Below are positions 27,101 through 36,434 of a stretch of 64,000 nt of DNA, one piece after another. Both the position numbers and the translations under genes were made by a program. Position 1 is the first letter of the stretch. The number at the start of each line of letters is the position of its first letter. The stretch is from Myxococcales bacterium. Its GTDB lineage: Bacteria > Myxococcota_A > Polyangia > Palsa-1104 > JAEUJZ01. The DNA lies in contig JAEUKA010000064.1 of NCBI GenBank assembly GCA_016794465.1, positions 16,079 through 80,078 of the forward strand, in the 5' to 3' direction. The notes under the pieces are model-generated. The model was given only the letters and a program-made list of their open reading frames with translations. It was not told the DNA's origin and searched no databases.

Positions 27101-27886
27101 TTACTTCTTAGCGTCCTCATCATCCTTGTAGGCTTTGAGCAGGATGACGGTGATGTTGTCGACACCACCGTTTTTGTTGGCCTGATCAACGAGGTCGGCG
27201 ACGCCCTTTTCTAGGTCCTCGCCAGCCGCCAGCGCGATCTTCATGATCGTGTGATCGTCGATCATACCGGTCAGACCGTCACAGCACAGGAAGATGGTGT
27301 CGCCTGGCAGGAGCGTGTCGCTACGGATATCGACCTGCACCGACTCGCGCATGCCCAAGGCCCGGGTGATGACGTTCTTGTGAGGGAAGTTCTTCTGCTC
27401 CTCCTCCGTCATGTCCGGCTTGGCCTCTTTATAGTCTTCGAGGAGGCTGTGGTCACGGGTCATCTGCTTGATGACGCCGTCGCGGATGCGGTAACCACGT
27501 GAGTCGCCGACATGGCTAAAGTACGACTTGTCCCCGCTGATCATGCAGGTCACCATCGTCGTGCCCATGCCCTTGCACATCGGGTCCTTGGTCGCCGACT
27601 CGTGAACCTTCCAGTTGGCCAGCTTGATGCTGCAGACGAGCCGGTTCTCGACGTACGAGAGCTGCCGATCCATCTTGTAGGGCCAAGTGGCTTCTTCATC
27701 GCGGGTGCGCTTGAAGAACTCTTTGATTGTCTCGGTTGCCAGCTTCGAGGCCACCTCGCCTTTCGCATGGCCACCCATGCCGTCGGCAACGATGAAGAGC
27801 TTTTCCTCCTCGACCGTGTCGTAATAGTCCTCGTTCTGCTGCCGCTTCATTCCAGGGTCGGTCTTGGCTGCGTAGCGAATCTTCAT
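27101..27886 (-). CDS. PP2C-type Ser/Thr protein phosphatase
   Basis: 261-residue metal-dependent phosphatase of the bacterial PPM/Stp1 group. Motifs: KRQQNEDYY, the metal-binding ADGMGGHAKGEVAS, SHVGDSRGYRIRDG, TRDHSL and the closing GVDNITVIL with metal Asp. There is no membrane segment, so it is cytosolic. It precedes the FHA sigma-54 activator on the same strand, which suggests it opposes the kinase signal that activator reads. Confidence 0.93.
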   Translation of the reverse strand: MKIRYAAKTDPGMKRQQNEDYYDTVEEEKLFIVADGMGGHAKGEVASKLATETIKEFFKRTRDEEATWPYKMDRQLSYVENRLVCSIKLANWKVHESATKDPMCKGMGTTMVTCMISGDKSYFSHVGDSRGYRIRDGVIKQMTRDHSLLEDYKEAKPDMTEEEQKNFPHKNVITRALGMRESVQVDIRSDTLLPGDTIFLCCDGLTGMIDDHTIMKIALAAGEDLEKGVADLVDQANKNGGVDNITVILLKAYKDDEDAKK

Positions 27887-28060
27887 GGTAAAGGCGCCAG
27901 GCTGTTGTGCATCTTCAGCGCAGAGTAGGACTTTATCAATGGTGACGAGAAAGTCAACGGGCCCGTGCTGTCACTCGATAGCTTAGGTGGGCCTGCGCAA
28001 GGCTCGCAGACCAGCGACCGACAAGCTGCTGGAATGGCTGGCTGATAAGCTGGGGCCATC

Positions 28061-29395
28061 ATGATGAAAGACGAGAACGCAGGGGGACGATCCGGCAGCT
28101 TGCAGTGTCAGGCCACGATCCTGACCATCGGCGATGAGCTGAGCCGGGGCGAGATTGTCGATAGCAACGCGGCCTTTCTGGGCGCCGAGCTGACCGGACT
28201 GGGGGTCTACGTGCGGGGACGGGTTGGCTGCAACGACCAGCTAGAAGACATCGTGACGGCGCTGCGGGCGGCGGCGGCCCAAAGCTCGGTGGTTGTCGCC
28301 TCTGGTGGACTGGGGCCGACCAGTGATGATCTGACGGTCGATGCCGTGGCGGCACTGCTCGGTGTTCAGCCGATCTATGAGCCTGTCCATGAAGCGCGGA
28401 TGCGACAGCGCTTTGCACAGCGGAACTTCGCGATCACCCCCAACAACCTGCGGCAGGTGCGCATCCCGGAAGGGGCGGAGGTGCTGCCCAATCGGACCGG
28501 TGCGGCGCCGGGCTTTGCGGTGCAGATCGGTGCGGCGCGCTGCTTCTTTATGCCCGGGGTGCCTGGGGAGATGAAGCCGATGTACAGCGAGCAAGTGGTG
28601 CCAAAGCTCAAGGCGCTGCTGCCGCCACTTGCGGTCACTCGGCGGGTCTATCGGACGCTCGGTCTGGGAGAGTCGCATGTCGATCATCGGCTGGCCGATC
28701 TGCTGACCGCAACGGCGGACCGTCGGCATGCCGACTCGGTAGGCGTGACCATTCACTATCGGCTGCTGTTTCCCGAGGTCCTGGTGACGCTGATGGCGAG
28801 CGGCAGCAGCAGTGCGGAGGTCGAAGCCGCGCTGGCCGTGCTGGACCGCGAAGTGCGAGCGCGACTGGGTCATGCGCTCTACGGCGTGGGGGATGACGAG
28901 CTGGCGGGGGTGGTCGGGCGAGCGCTGACAGAGCGCGGGCAGACGGTGGCCACCGCAGAGTCTTGCACCGGCGGCATGATCGGTCAGACGCTGACGGCGG
29001 TGGCGGGTTCGTCGGCGTATTACCTCGGCGGCGTGATTGCCTATGCCAACGAGGTCAAGCAAGCGGTCCTGAACGTCAAGGCCGAGACGCTACAGGCCCA
29101 TGGCGCGGTCAGCGAAGCGTGTGTACGCGAGCTAGCCGAGGGGGTTCGCACGCTGCTGGGCGCAACCTATGGCATCGCGGTGTCTGGGGTGGCTGGACCA
29201 AGCGGTGGTACGCCGGAAAAGCCGGTGGGAACGGTGTGGATCGCGGCGGCTGGACCCAATCAGACGATCTGCCGGATGGTGAGCTGGCCCGGTGATCGCG
29301 AACAGATCCGCAAGATTGCAACGGTGGCGGCGCTGAACCTGCTGCACAAGCTGATGTTTCCGGAGCGGCTGTCCGATCCGGCGCTGCGAGTCTAG
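28061..29395 (+). CDS. cinA: CinA-family nicotinamide-nucleotide amidohydrolase
   Basis: 444-residue protein. The N-terminal MoCF-binding/CinA domain (about 14-180) has TIGDELSRGEIVDSN and ASGGLGPTSDDLT. The C-terminal PncC domain (about 275-435) has TAESCTGGMIGQTLT, SGVAGPSGGTPEKPVGTVW. The full-length family hydrolyses ADP-ribose and deamidates NMN in pyridine-nucleotide recycling. Two ATGs stand in tandem at 28061 and 28064. It converges on the DUF3999 gene with a 4-bp overlap. Confidence 0.95.
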   Translation: MMKDENAGGRSGSLQCQATILTIGDELSRGEIVDSNAAFLGAELTGLGVYVRGRVGCNDQLEDIVTALRAAAAQSSVVVASGGLGPTSDDLTVDAVAALLGVQPIYEPVHEARMRQRFAQRNFAITPNNLRQVRIPEGAEVLPNRTGAAPGFAVQIGAARCFFMPGVPGEMKPMYSEQVVPKLKALLPPLAVTRRVYRTLGLGESHVDHRLADLLTATADRRHADSVGVTIHYRLLFPEVLVTLMASGSSSAEVEAALAVLDREVRARLGHALYGVGDDELAGVVGRALTERGQTVATAESCTGGMIGQTLTAVAGSSAYYLGGVIAYANEVKQAVLNVKAETLQAHGAVSEACVRELAEGVRTLLGATYGIAVSGVAGPSGGTPEKPVGTVWIAAAGPNQTICRMVSWPGDREQIRKIATVAALNLLHKLMFPERLSDPALRV

Positions 29396-31677
29396 CTGGC
29401 ACTTGGCGGGGTGGGGTCTTTTCCGGTCGCCTCAGTCGCCTCGCTGCTACCGGCTGGCGGGGCAGGGTGCGGGCTGCGAATCAGCCGCAGTGACAGCAGC
29501 AAAAGGACCAGCACGCACAGCAAAAGGACGCCCAGCAGCAGCAGGTTCATCCGGCCTTCTTGGAAGTAGTTGCCGGGCGGACGGAAGCCGGGGTTGGGCG
29601 TCAGCTCACCCAAGGTGGCGAGTCGCGAGGGATACTCGATGAGGACGCTGCGCAGGCTGGCGAGGTCGTAGCTTGGGCTCTGGGCAGTGGGGTTGCCAAT
29701 CAGCAGCCGGTAGGCCTTCTGGGCATCGGCTTTGTAGATCACCCTTGGCACCGCCACCACGCCGAGGACTTGGGGAAGCTCGAGCGGTGGGTTGTCGCCG
29801 TTGTCGACCTCCAGGATCAGCTCACGCACCGGGTGACCGGGCAGCGGCAGGCGGTGTAGACCGGCATCTTCTTCGGAGAGCCGCAGGATCGTCGCGGAAC
29901 ATAGTACCGATGCGTAGGGAGTGGCCTCGGTGCGGACCTCGCGGACGCGCACAGCTCGGGAGTAAAACGAGCTAGCCACCGATAGCTCGATGGCGTCGAG
30001 TGGCACCAGCAGGCTCTGGCTGTCGTGACGCAGCGCCAGGCGGAAGCGGCTGACCTTGTCGGTCTGGGCCGGCTCGGGCGTGACTTGCAGCTCGCTGCGC
30101 GTCTCCAGGGCATGTGGCACCAGCACATAGGGCACCTGCTGCTCGCTGCCATCGGCGACCCGCAGATCGCCTAGATCCGGTCGTAGATAGGCAAGGTCGA
30201 TGGGCGACAGCAGCAGCGAGTACAGCTCGACGCCATCGTTCATGATCAACGGCCGCACGAGCCGAAAGCCCGAGGTCTGGAGCGGGCTGCCGGAGGTCGG
30301 GACGGCAGGCAGCGGCTGGGCTTTTTGGAAGCGCGGGTTCGACTCTTTGGGGCCAAGCCGAGCTGGTAAAAGGGTACTCAGCCGAGCCAGCGAGGTGGCG
30401 AGCTTCGCAAGGTCATACTCTCGCGGGCGGGCCGACTCGCTGCCGAAATACAGGGCATACTGCTGGACTGCGTCCTTGTCGCTCGCGCTGCCGGCAGTGG
30501 TGGTGGGCCCAAGTGGAAAGATGAGCCGTGAGCCATAGCCAGACACCGTGGCCTGCAGCTCGGTCAGTGGCGGGCTGTCGCCATCGGTCACCTCGAGGAC
30601 GATGACTCCGCGTCCTGGCGTCTCGTCGAGATCGAGCGACAAGCTCTCACCCGTGACGGGCTCGTCATCAAATGGCTCGGCCTTGTCGCCTTTTTTGGCA
30701 GACATGGGCACCGGGCCTTCGGCGATTCGGAACAGGGTGCCCTCGGTCAGGACCTTGAGCTTGGCGGGGAGTACGGAGGAACTGGCGATGCCGTCGATTT
30801 CGAGCACGCGCACCGCCCGGACAAAGCCTGCGTCACGGGCCGACACCGCAAGCCGTGAAAAGGCCAGCCCTGGTGGAACCTCGACGCGATAGAGCGAGAC
30901 GTGCCCCTGGTCGGCAGCCTTGGCGTGCTTGGGCCCGGCGGGTGTGGGCATGGGAACGAGTGGCACGGTCATGGACCACTCTGATCCGGGTCGACTCAGG
31001 TGCTGGATGGCAGTGACGGCTTGCAGTGACAGGGCGCGGAAGCCACGCCAACGGGTGCTGATGTGAAAGCGCAGAAAGCGGGCGCGCTCGCTGTTTGGGA
31101 ACCGAAGGGTGGTGTAGTGCAGTCGTCCACCGGGGGTGGTCTGCCAGGGTAGGTCGAAGATGCCAACATCGCGGGCGATGACATGAAAGGGACCGCTCTG
31201 CTGCTCGCTGGCTTCGACGGTCACGCGGCGGCGAAAGAACATCTGCGGGATGGTGAGATCGAGGCTCTCGAACCTGCGCATGGCGCCCAGATCAACGACC
31301 CAGACGGTCTGTTCGGACTCGTGGCGGGTATCGACCAGCTCACCGGTGTAGCGACGGTCTTTGGACTCACCGACATCGCGGGTGACGACGTAGGGAACCT
31401 CGCGCTCATCGCTGCGGATCAGTCGGTAGCTGCCATCGGGGGCGGCGCTGGTCAGCTCGGGGGGGAGTGCGACGACCGCGAAGCCATCGGCAGGGGTGCC
31501 TTGGACGGTGATGCTGCGGCGATGCGGAAAGGTAGACTGTGCGGCGTCGCTGGGGAGCGCCTGGGCGCGGCTGATGGCTGGGACTGCAAGCAGCACCTGG
31601 AACAGCAGCCAGAGCTGGAGGGGCAGCGCGCCGCTACGGGAGGCTGAAGTGAGGTGATGACGGTGCGCGGCACTCAT
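29392..31677 (-). CDS. DUF3999-type membrane-anchored protein
   Basis: 761-residue exported protein. The ATG at 31677 overlaps the upstream DUF2339 stop as ATGA and opens a plausible signal peptide (hydrophobic LQLWLLFQVLLAVPAISRA). A longer reading would intrude into DUF2339. The body is beta-rich with repeated patterns such as RAVRVLEIDG and RAVRVREVRTE, and it ends with one C-terminal helix (LLLLGVLLLCVLVLLLLSLRLI) and a Pro/Ser tail. DUF3999 proteins are regularly encoded next to DUF2339, as here; function is not established. Confidence 0.8.
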   Translation of the reverse strand: MSAAHRHHLTSASRSGALPLQLWLLFQVLLAVPAISRAQALPSDAAQSTFPHRRSITVQGTPADGFAVVALPPELTSAAPDGSYRLIRSDEREVPYVVTRDVGESKDRRYTGELVDTRHESEQTVWVVDLGAMRRFESLDLTIPQMFFRRRVTVEASEQQSGPFHVIARDVGIFDLPWQTTPGGRLHYTTLRFPNSERARFLRFHISTRWRGFRALSLQAVTAIQHLSRPGSEWSMTVPLVPMPTPAGPKHAKAADQGHVSLYRVEVPPGLAFSRLAVSARDAGFVRAVRVLEIDGIASSSVLPAKLKVLTEGTLFRIAEGPVPMSAKKGDKAEPFDDEPVTGESLSLDLDETPGRGVIVLEVTDGDSPPLTELQATVSGYGSRLIFPLGPTTTAGSASDKDAVQQYALYFGSESARPREYDLAKLATSLARLSTLLPARLGPKESNPRFQKAQPLPAVPTSGSPLQTSGFRLVRPLIMNDGVELYSLLLSPIDLAYLRPDLGDLRVADGSEQQVPYVLVPHALETRSELQVTPEPAQTDKVSRFRLALRHDSQSLLVPLDAIELSVASSFYSRAVRVREVRTEATPYASVLCSATILRLSEEDAGLHRLPLPGHPVRELILEVDNGDNPPLELPQVLGVVAVPRVIYKADAQKAYRLLIGNPTAQSPSYDLASLRSVLIEYPSRLATLGELTPNPGFRPPGNYFQEGRMNLLLLGVLLLCVLVLLLLSLRLIRSPHPAPPAGSSEATEATGKDPTPPSAS

Positions 31678-34600
31678 GGTTGCTTCTCCAGCGGCGGAGC
31701 GGGTTTGCTTGGGTCTTTGGCGGTTCGGAACGCGAGCCGCTGGTACAGCAGTGAGACGACAAATAGCGACACGGCCAGCCCCAGGAACGACAGCGCTCGA
31801 TAGATGCCACCGACCTTGGCCAAGTCGTACAAGAACACCTTGCCCACCGTCAGCAGCATCAGTCCCAGCGAGAAGAAGCGCTGGCCTCGACCGCTCTGGC
31901 GCATTCCCGTGATGAGCAGCGTGATGGCATACAGCACCCACGACACCGAGCGCGTCAGGTCACGGGCGTAGCTGCGCTCCTGCCACAGCTCGGTGTAGCG
32001 GCCGACCGAGAACGCATCGGCGATCTCCAAGTTGATCAGGACAAACACCAGGACCAGGCCCGCGTAGTAGATCACGCCCGCCAGCGGCACTCGCGTACCA
32101 AGGACTGGGATGAAGTCCTCGAAGCGGCGGCGATACTTGGCTTCGACCGGGCGCAGACCGGCAGCGCCGATGAGGAAGCACAGACAAGGCACTCCGTAAC
32201 TGTAGAGCAGCCAGTTGAAGACCGGCATCCCGCGCTCGTGGTAGGTTAGGAAGTTCGCGTCGGGGATGAGCCGCAGCAGCACGCCGCAGTAGAGCGCCAA
32301 GCCGAAGTACTTGAGCCCTGGGTGCGGCAGCTTGCGGAACAGCCACCACACTGACGCTGCTTCGAGCGCCCAGGCGACCGCGATCCACTGCTTTTGGAGC
32401 TGCAGCGGAATCGCCAGCGCGATGAAGCCAATGCCCACGGCGGCGAACAGCGCCCGGTGTCCTAAGTGCCGCTCGGCCAGCTGCTCCGGGGAGAGCGCCG
32501 GAGTCGCTCCGGGCGAAGGCAGTGCCTGAATGATCGCCAGAGCAGCCACCGACAGCGTGGCCATCACCACTGGCAGCGCACCAATCACCGCGTCGCCCAG
32601 TCCCGACAGCCAGGCCTTATACAGCGGGTAAAAGAAGACCGGTCCAGCCAGGCCGGCGGCAAAGAACAAGCTGCGACGGGCCCGCAGGCGCGGCACAGCC
32701 AGCAAGAAGCCCAGAGGCCAAAGCAAAAACCACAGGTAAAACGCGCCGTACAGCGGCATCACCGTCCCGAAATCGACTGCCTGGTAGTGGTCCCGCTGCC
32801 AAAAGCCAAGGGCGGCGGCGGAGAGCAGCTCGGCACAGAGGACCAGCAGCGTTACGGTCTGGCGCATGACCGTGGTGAGGACGAGCAGGTTGTAGCCAAG
32901 CAGGACCAGCAGGGCGAGCCCAGGACGCTGGCTAAGCCCCGACTCATTCATGGCCAGCACCGCACCAATCATGCCGATGAACGTCGCGAGCGAGGCCGAC
33001 AGCTCACTGTCCCAGATCATCTCGCCCGGGCTTCCCAGACCGAGCTGTTCAATCTTGGGCACTTGAACCGGGCCACGCTGGGCACGAATCGCCGCTCGCA
33101 GCTGCATGGCGGCAGCGAGTAGCAGCGGAACCGCCAGGTCGCGCAGCACCCGCGCGGCGGACTTGACCCGCAGCAGATCGCCGTCTGGCCCCAGCACTCC
33201 AAGCAGCCAGGCCCACAGCATCATCGCCATGATCAGCGTCAGCACCGGCTGCACCAGCGGCAGGGCTTGCGGCCTCGACCGCTCACCGAGCAGGACAAAG
33301 ACCGCGAGCAGCAGCACCAATAGGACCCACGGCGGCTCTGCCAGTCCTTTGCCAATCACCAGCGCTGCGATGCCGAGCAGTCCCAGCAGCGAGACAGAGG
33401 CTGCCAGCTCATGCAGGATGGTGCGGGTCTGCGCGGGCGTCGCTTGGACATCAGCCCGCTCGAGCAGCGGCGCCAGCCGTGGCGCCAGGTTGGCCACCAC
33501 GACCGGAATCAGCAGCAGTAGCGCGGCGGGCCACAGCAGCTCGGGAGTCAGCTGAAGCTGCAACCACTGGATGGCACCGAGTGCGGTGATGGCAGCCGCG
33601 CCGATCAGCCGCAGGGCGCGCCCCTCGCGAAGTCCGCCCAGCAGCGTCCACAGATAGGCGACCACCACCCAGCCGTAGAGCAAGAGGTGTCGCCCCCCAA
33701 AGTCCGAGGCAGTCACCATCAGGCTGGCGACAAGCGGCCACAGCGCAGCGAAAGACGCAGTGAGCTGGGCAGTCTCGGGCACCGGCTGGCCTTTGTGGCG
33801 CAAGCGGTATGCCAGCGGCAGCAGCCCGAACAGCAGCGCAAACAAGAGCGAAGTCCCCGCGAGAACCGGCAGATGGTGTGGCTGCCACGCGGTCGATGCC
33901 CACACCAGCTGGGTCAAGCAGGTGCCCAGCAGCGCCGGCCACAGCAGCGGCGACCACCGCTCGACCGCCAGGATGAACAGACCCAGATCCACGCACAGCA
34001 CCAGCGCGAACAGCAGCGGCCAGCGCTCGGCGTAGCTGGGCTGGGTGGCGAGGACGAGCGAAAACACAAACGGCCACAGCGCCGCCACCGTCGCGTTCCA
34101 CAACAGCGCCTGGTGCTTTTCGGCATCAAAGCGCTTCATGAACAGCGGCACCGAGATGTAGAGCAGCGCAAACACTGCCGAGGTGACCACCAGAACGGGC
34201 AGCTTCTGCGGCGACAGGTGCGTCACCGCCCAGCCGGTCTGGATGAGCAGCGTACCGGCCAAGCTGAGCGATAGCAGGCGATGCCAGCGGCGCTGCACGG
34301 CGACCCACAGGAAGCCGAAGTTGAGCAGCAGCACGTACGCAAACAGCCCCACCGGACGGTCTTGCCCGGTCGACAGCGCCACCGGAGTGGCAAAGCCGCC
34401 GATGAGTCCGAGCACGGCGATGTAGATCGAGTTGTAGCGCAGCGACAGCAAGGCAGCGGTGACGGTCGCCAGCAGCATCAGCCCAAAGGTCGGCGCCATC
34501 GGCAGCAAGTCATAGAGCGCGTGCGCTGAGAAGAACGCGGTATAGAGGACGGCCACGCCAGCTCCACAGGCGGCGTTGGCAGTCACGTCATAGCGAGGGC

Positions 34601-35441
34601 GGAGGAAAAACTCGGAGCCCACCAGCGCGCCGAGGGCGGCCAGGATCATCAAGATGACCCGCAGGGTCGGGCTGATCAGGCCATTTTCGATCGAGTACTT
34701 GGCGAACAGGGTTCCGGCGACTGCCAGCGCGATGCCACCCAGCCAGGCAGCGCCACGGACGCCGAGTAGCTGCTCCCAGTCAAAGCTCGCTGGGGCTGGG
34801 GACATCGGCGGGGCTGCCGATGGCAGTGGCGGGGTGACCGGTGGCGGCGGGCTCGCGTTGAGGGCCACAGGCTGGCTAGGTGGCGCCGAGTAGGCTGGAG
34901 GCAGGGTCTCTACGGTGTCAGATTCGGCCGCAGAGAGAGGCTCAGTGGTAGGCGCAAGCTGGGCCGTCTCTTCGGCCACACGATTGGGTGTCCATGGTGC
35001 TGGTTCAGCGTGGGCCGTTGGGTCGGCCAGACCAGCCACTGTTGCCGCAGCAAACGCTGCATTGGCCAGGTCGTGGGCAGTCTCGGGGACCGGGGCCACC
35101 GCTGGGGCATTTTCTGGTGAGGCGACGACCGGTGGAGGCGCAGCAGCCGGACTTGGCGGCACTGCTTCTGTCGCGGCTGGTGGTGGGCGTGCCGGCTCGG
35201 CATTGAAGGCCTCTTGCAGATCCGAGATGCGTCGCTGAAGTTGGCTGTGGGCGCGCAGCAGCTCGAGCACCTGACTGCGTAGTCGCTCGGCCTCACCGCT
35301 GGCCCGGGCGGCTTGGTGGACGCTGGTTTCTTCAGCTTGCTGGAGCCGTCGCTTCAGCGCGTCCAGCTGCTGCTCCTGCTGAAGGCTGCGCGAGAGCAGC
35401 CAGATTGTGATGCCTAGCGCAGGGAGGAGTAGCCATTCCAT
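31674..35441 (-). CDS. DUF2339 polytopic membrane protein
   Basis: 1255-residue integral membrane protein. A membrane helix (1-16) is followed by a coiled coil (about 20-80, QQEQQLDALKRRLQQAEE), a Pro/Ala linker (85-215) and about 30 hydrophobic segments to the end. WEQLLGVRGAAWLGGIALAVAG and DVTANAACGAGVAVLYTAFF are characteristic of DUF2339. Function unknown. It is translationally coupled to the DUF3999 gene; rpiA lies 41 bp upstream on the same strand. Confidence 0.9.
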   Translation of the reverse strand: MEWLLLPALGITIWLLSRSLQQEQQLDALKRRLQQAEETSVHQAARASGEAERLRSQVLELLRAHSQLQRRISDLQEAFNAEPARPPPAATEAVPPSPAAAPPPVVASPENAPAVAPVPETAHDLANAAFAAATVAGLADPTAHAEPAPWTPNRVAEETAQLAPTTEPLSAAESDTVETLPPAYSAPPSQPVALNASPPPPVTPPLPSAAPPMSPAPASFDWEQLLGVRGAAWLGGIALAVAGTLFAKYSIENGLISPTLRVILMILAALGALVGSEFFLRPRYDVTANAACGAGVAVLYTAFFSAHALYDLLPMAPTFGLMLLATVTAALLSLRYNSIYIAVLGLIGGFATPVALSTGQDRPVGLFAYVLLLNFGFLWVAVQRRWHRLLSLSLAGTLLIQTGWAVTHLSPQKLPVLVVTSAVFALLYISVPLFMKRFDAEKHQALLWNATVAALWPFVFSLVLATQPSYAERWPLLFALVLCVDLGLFILAVERWSPLLWPALLGTCLTQLVWASTAWQPHHLPVLAGTSLLFALLFGLLPLAYRLRHKGQPVPETAQLTASFAALWPLVASLMVTASDFGGRHLLLYGWVVVAYLWTLLGGLREGRALRLIGAAAITALGAIQWLQLQLTPELLWPAALLLLIPVVVANLAPRLAPLLERADVQATPAQTRTILHELAASVSLLGLLGIAALVIGKGLAEPPWVLLVLLLAVFVLLGERSRPQALPLVQPVLTLIMAMMLWAWLLGVLGPDGDLLRVKSAARVLRDLAVPLLLAAAMQLRAAIRAQRGPVQVPKIEQLGLGSPGEMIWDSELSASLATFIGMIGAVLAMNESGLSQRPGLALLVLLGYNLLVLTTVMRQTVTLLVLCAELLSAAALGFWQRDHYQAVDFGTVMPLYGAFYLWFLLWPLGFLLAVPRLRARRSLFFAAGLAGPVFFYPLYKAWLSGLGDAVIGALPVVMATLSVAALAIIQALPSPGATPALSPEQLAERHLGHRALFAAVGIGFIALAIPLQLQKQWIAVAWALEAASVWWLFRKLPHPGLKYFGLALYCGVLLRLIPDANFLTYHERGMPVFNWLLYSYGVPCLCFLIGAAGLRPVEAKYRRRFEDFIPVLGTRVPLAGVIYYAGLVLVFVLINLEIADAFSVGRYTELWQERSYARDLTRSVSWVLYAITLLITGMRQSGRGQRFFSLGLMLLTVGKVFLYDLAKVGGIYRALSFLGLAVSLFVVSLLYQRLAFRTAKDPSKPAPPLEKQP

Positions 35442-35482
35442 GGTAAAGGTCCGCCTACTCTATCACGCGCTGCTCTGGTCGA

Positions 35483-36223
35483 TTATCGGGCCGCTCGGGA
35501 GAGCGTGCGCACAGTCCCATCCGGCTGGCCGATGTAGGCAAGGCTGGCTTCATGACAAAAGAGTCCTGTCTCAACGACCCCTAGCAGCAGCTTGAGGGCG
35601 TGATGGAGCGGCCCGGCAGGGTGTCCCGTCCGCAGGGTTGCATCGACGATGTAATGACCAGAGTCGGTCAAAAACGGTGCGCTGCCATCCGCAAGCGGAC
35701 GGAGTGCAGCACTGGCCACCGCAGGCAGGAAGGCAATCCTCTGCACCGTGTGGCGGGCGCCAAAGCAGACGATCTCGATCGGCAAGGCTCGCTTGTCGCC
35801 GATTCGTGCGACCACCTTGTCTTCATCGGCGATCACCACCATGCGGCGCGACGCTTGAGCGACCAGCTTTTCAAACAGCAGGGCGCCACCGCCGCCTTTG
35901 ACCAGTTGCAGCTCCGCATCGACCTCATCGGCTCCATCGATGGTGAGGTCAATTGGCTGCTCTGCTGCCAGGTCAGCCGGCGGCGCCAGGTCGTCTAGCT
36001 CGAAGAGAGGCAGCCCCAGCTCGCGAGCGAGTGCGGCAGAGCGGCTGGAGGTCGCCACGCAGCGCAGACCGGGTAGCTTTCGGGCGGCCAGCGCGCGGAT
36101 GGCATGAGCAGCCGTGTCCCCGGTGCCAAGGCCAAGGGTCATGCCGGGCTTCACCAAGGCCACCGCAGCTTCTGCGGCAGCTCGACGAGCAAGGGTCTGT
36201 GGGGCCAGATGGTCGATAGACAT
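35483..36223 (-). CDS. rpiA: Ribose-5-phosphate isomerase A
   Basis: 246-residue enzyme of the non-oxidative pentose phosphate pathway, interconverting ribose 5-phosphate and ribulose 5-phosphate. Signatures: GLGTGDTAAHAIRAL (phosphate loop), TIDGADEVD and KGGGGALLFEKLVA with the catalytic-type Glu/Lys residues. ATG 36223 (MSIDHLAPQ) is chosen because AAGG precedes it; a start 15 codons upstream adds residues with no family match. It is the upstream neighbour of DUF2339 in the same direction. Confidence 0.93.
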   Translation of the reverse strand: MSIDHLAPQTLARRAAAEAAVALVKPGMTLGLGTGDTAAHAIRALAARKLPGLRCVATSSRSAALARELGLPLFELDDLAPPADLAAEQPIDLTIDGADEVDAELQLVKGGGGALLFEKLVAQASRRMVVIADEDKVVARIGDKRALPIEIVCFGARHTVQRIAFLPAVASAALRPLADGSAPFLTDSGHYIVDATLRTGHPAGPLHHALKLLLGVVETGLFCHEASLAYIGQPDGTVRTLSRAAR

Positions 36224-36434
36224 CGGGGGCACCTTAGCGCAAGCGGTAGTTGGCAGGTAAGCGCTCAATGTCCGCGCGTGACTGTCTGTGTGGGCTGGTT
36301 TCCTGCTGGGGCTGAGCGGGTTCCACGCGGCCTAGCGGTCGCGGTATGATTCCACCTGCGTGCCCATAGCCAGCGTCGCTGTCCCAAGGGGGGGCCTTCT
36401 TGGGGGACCGTGGCGGGCGCTCAGGAGTGGTTCT

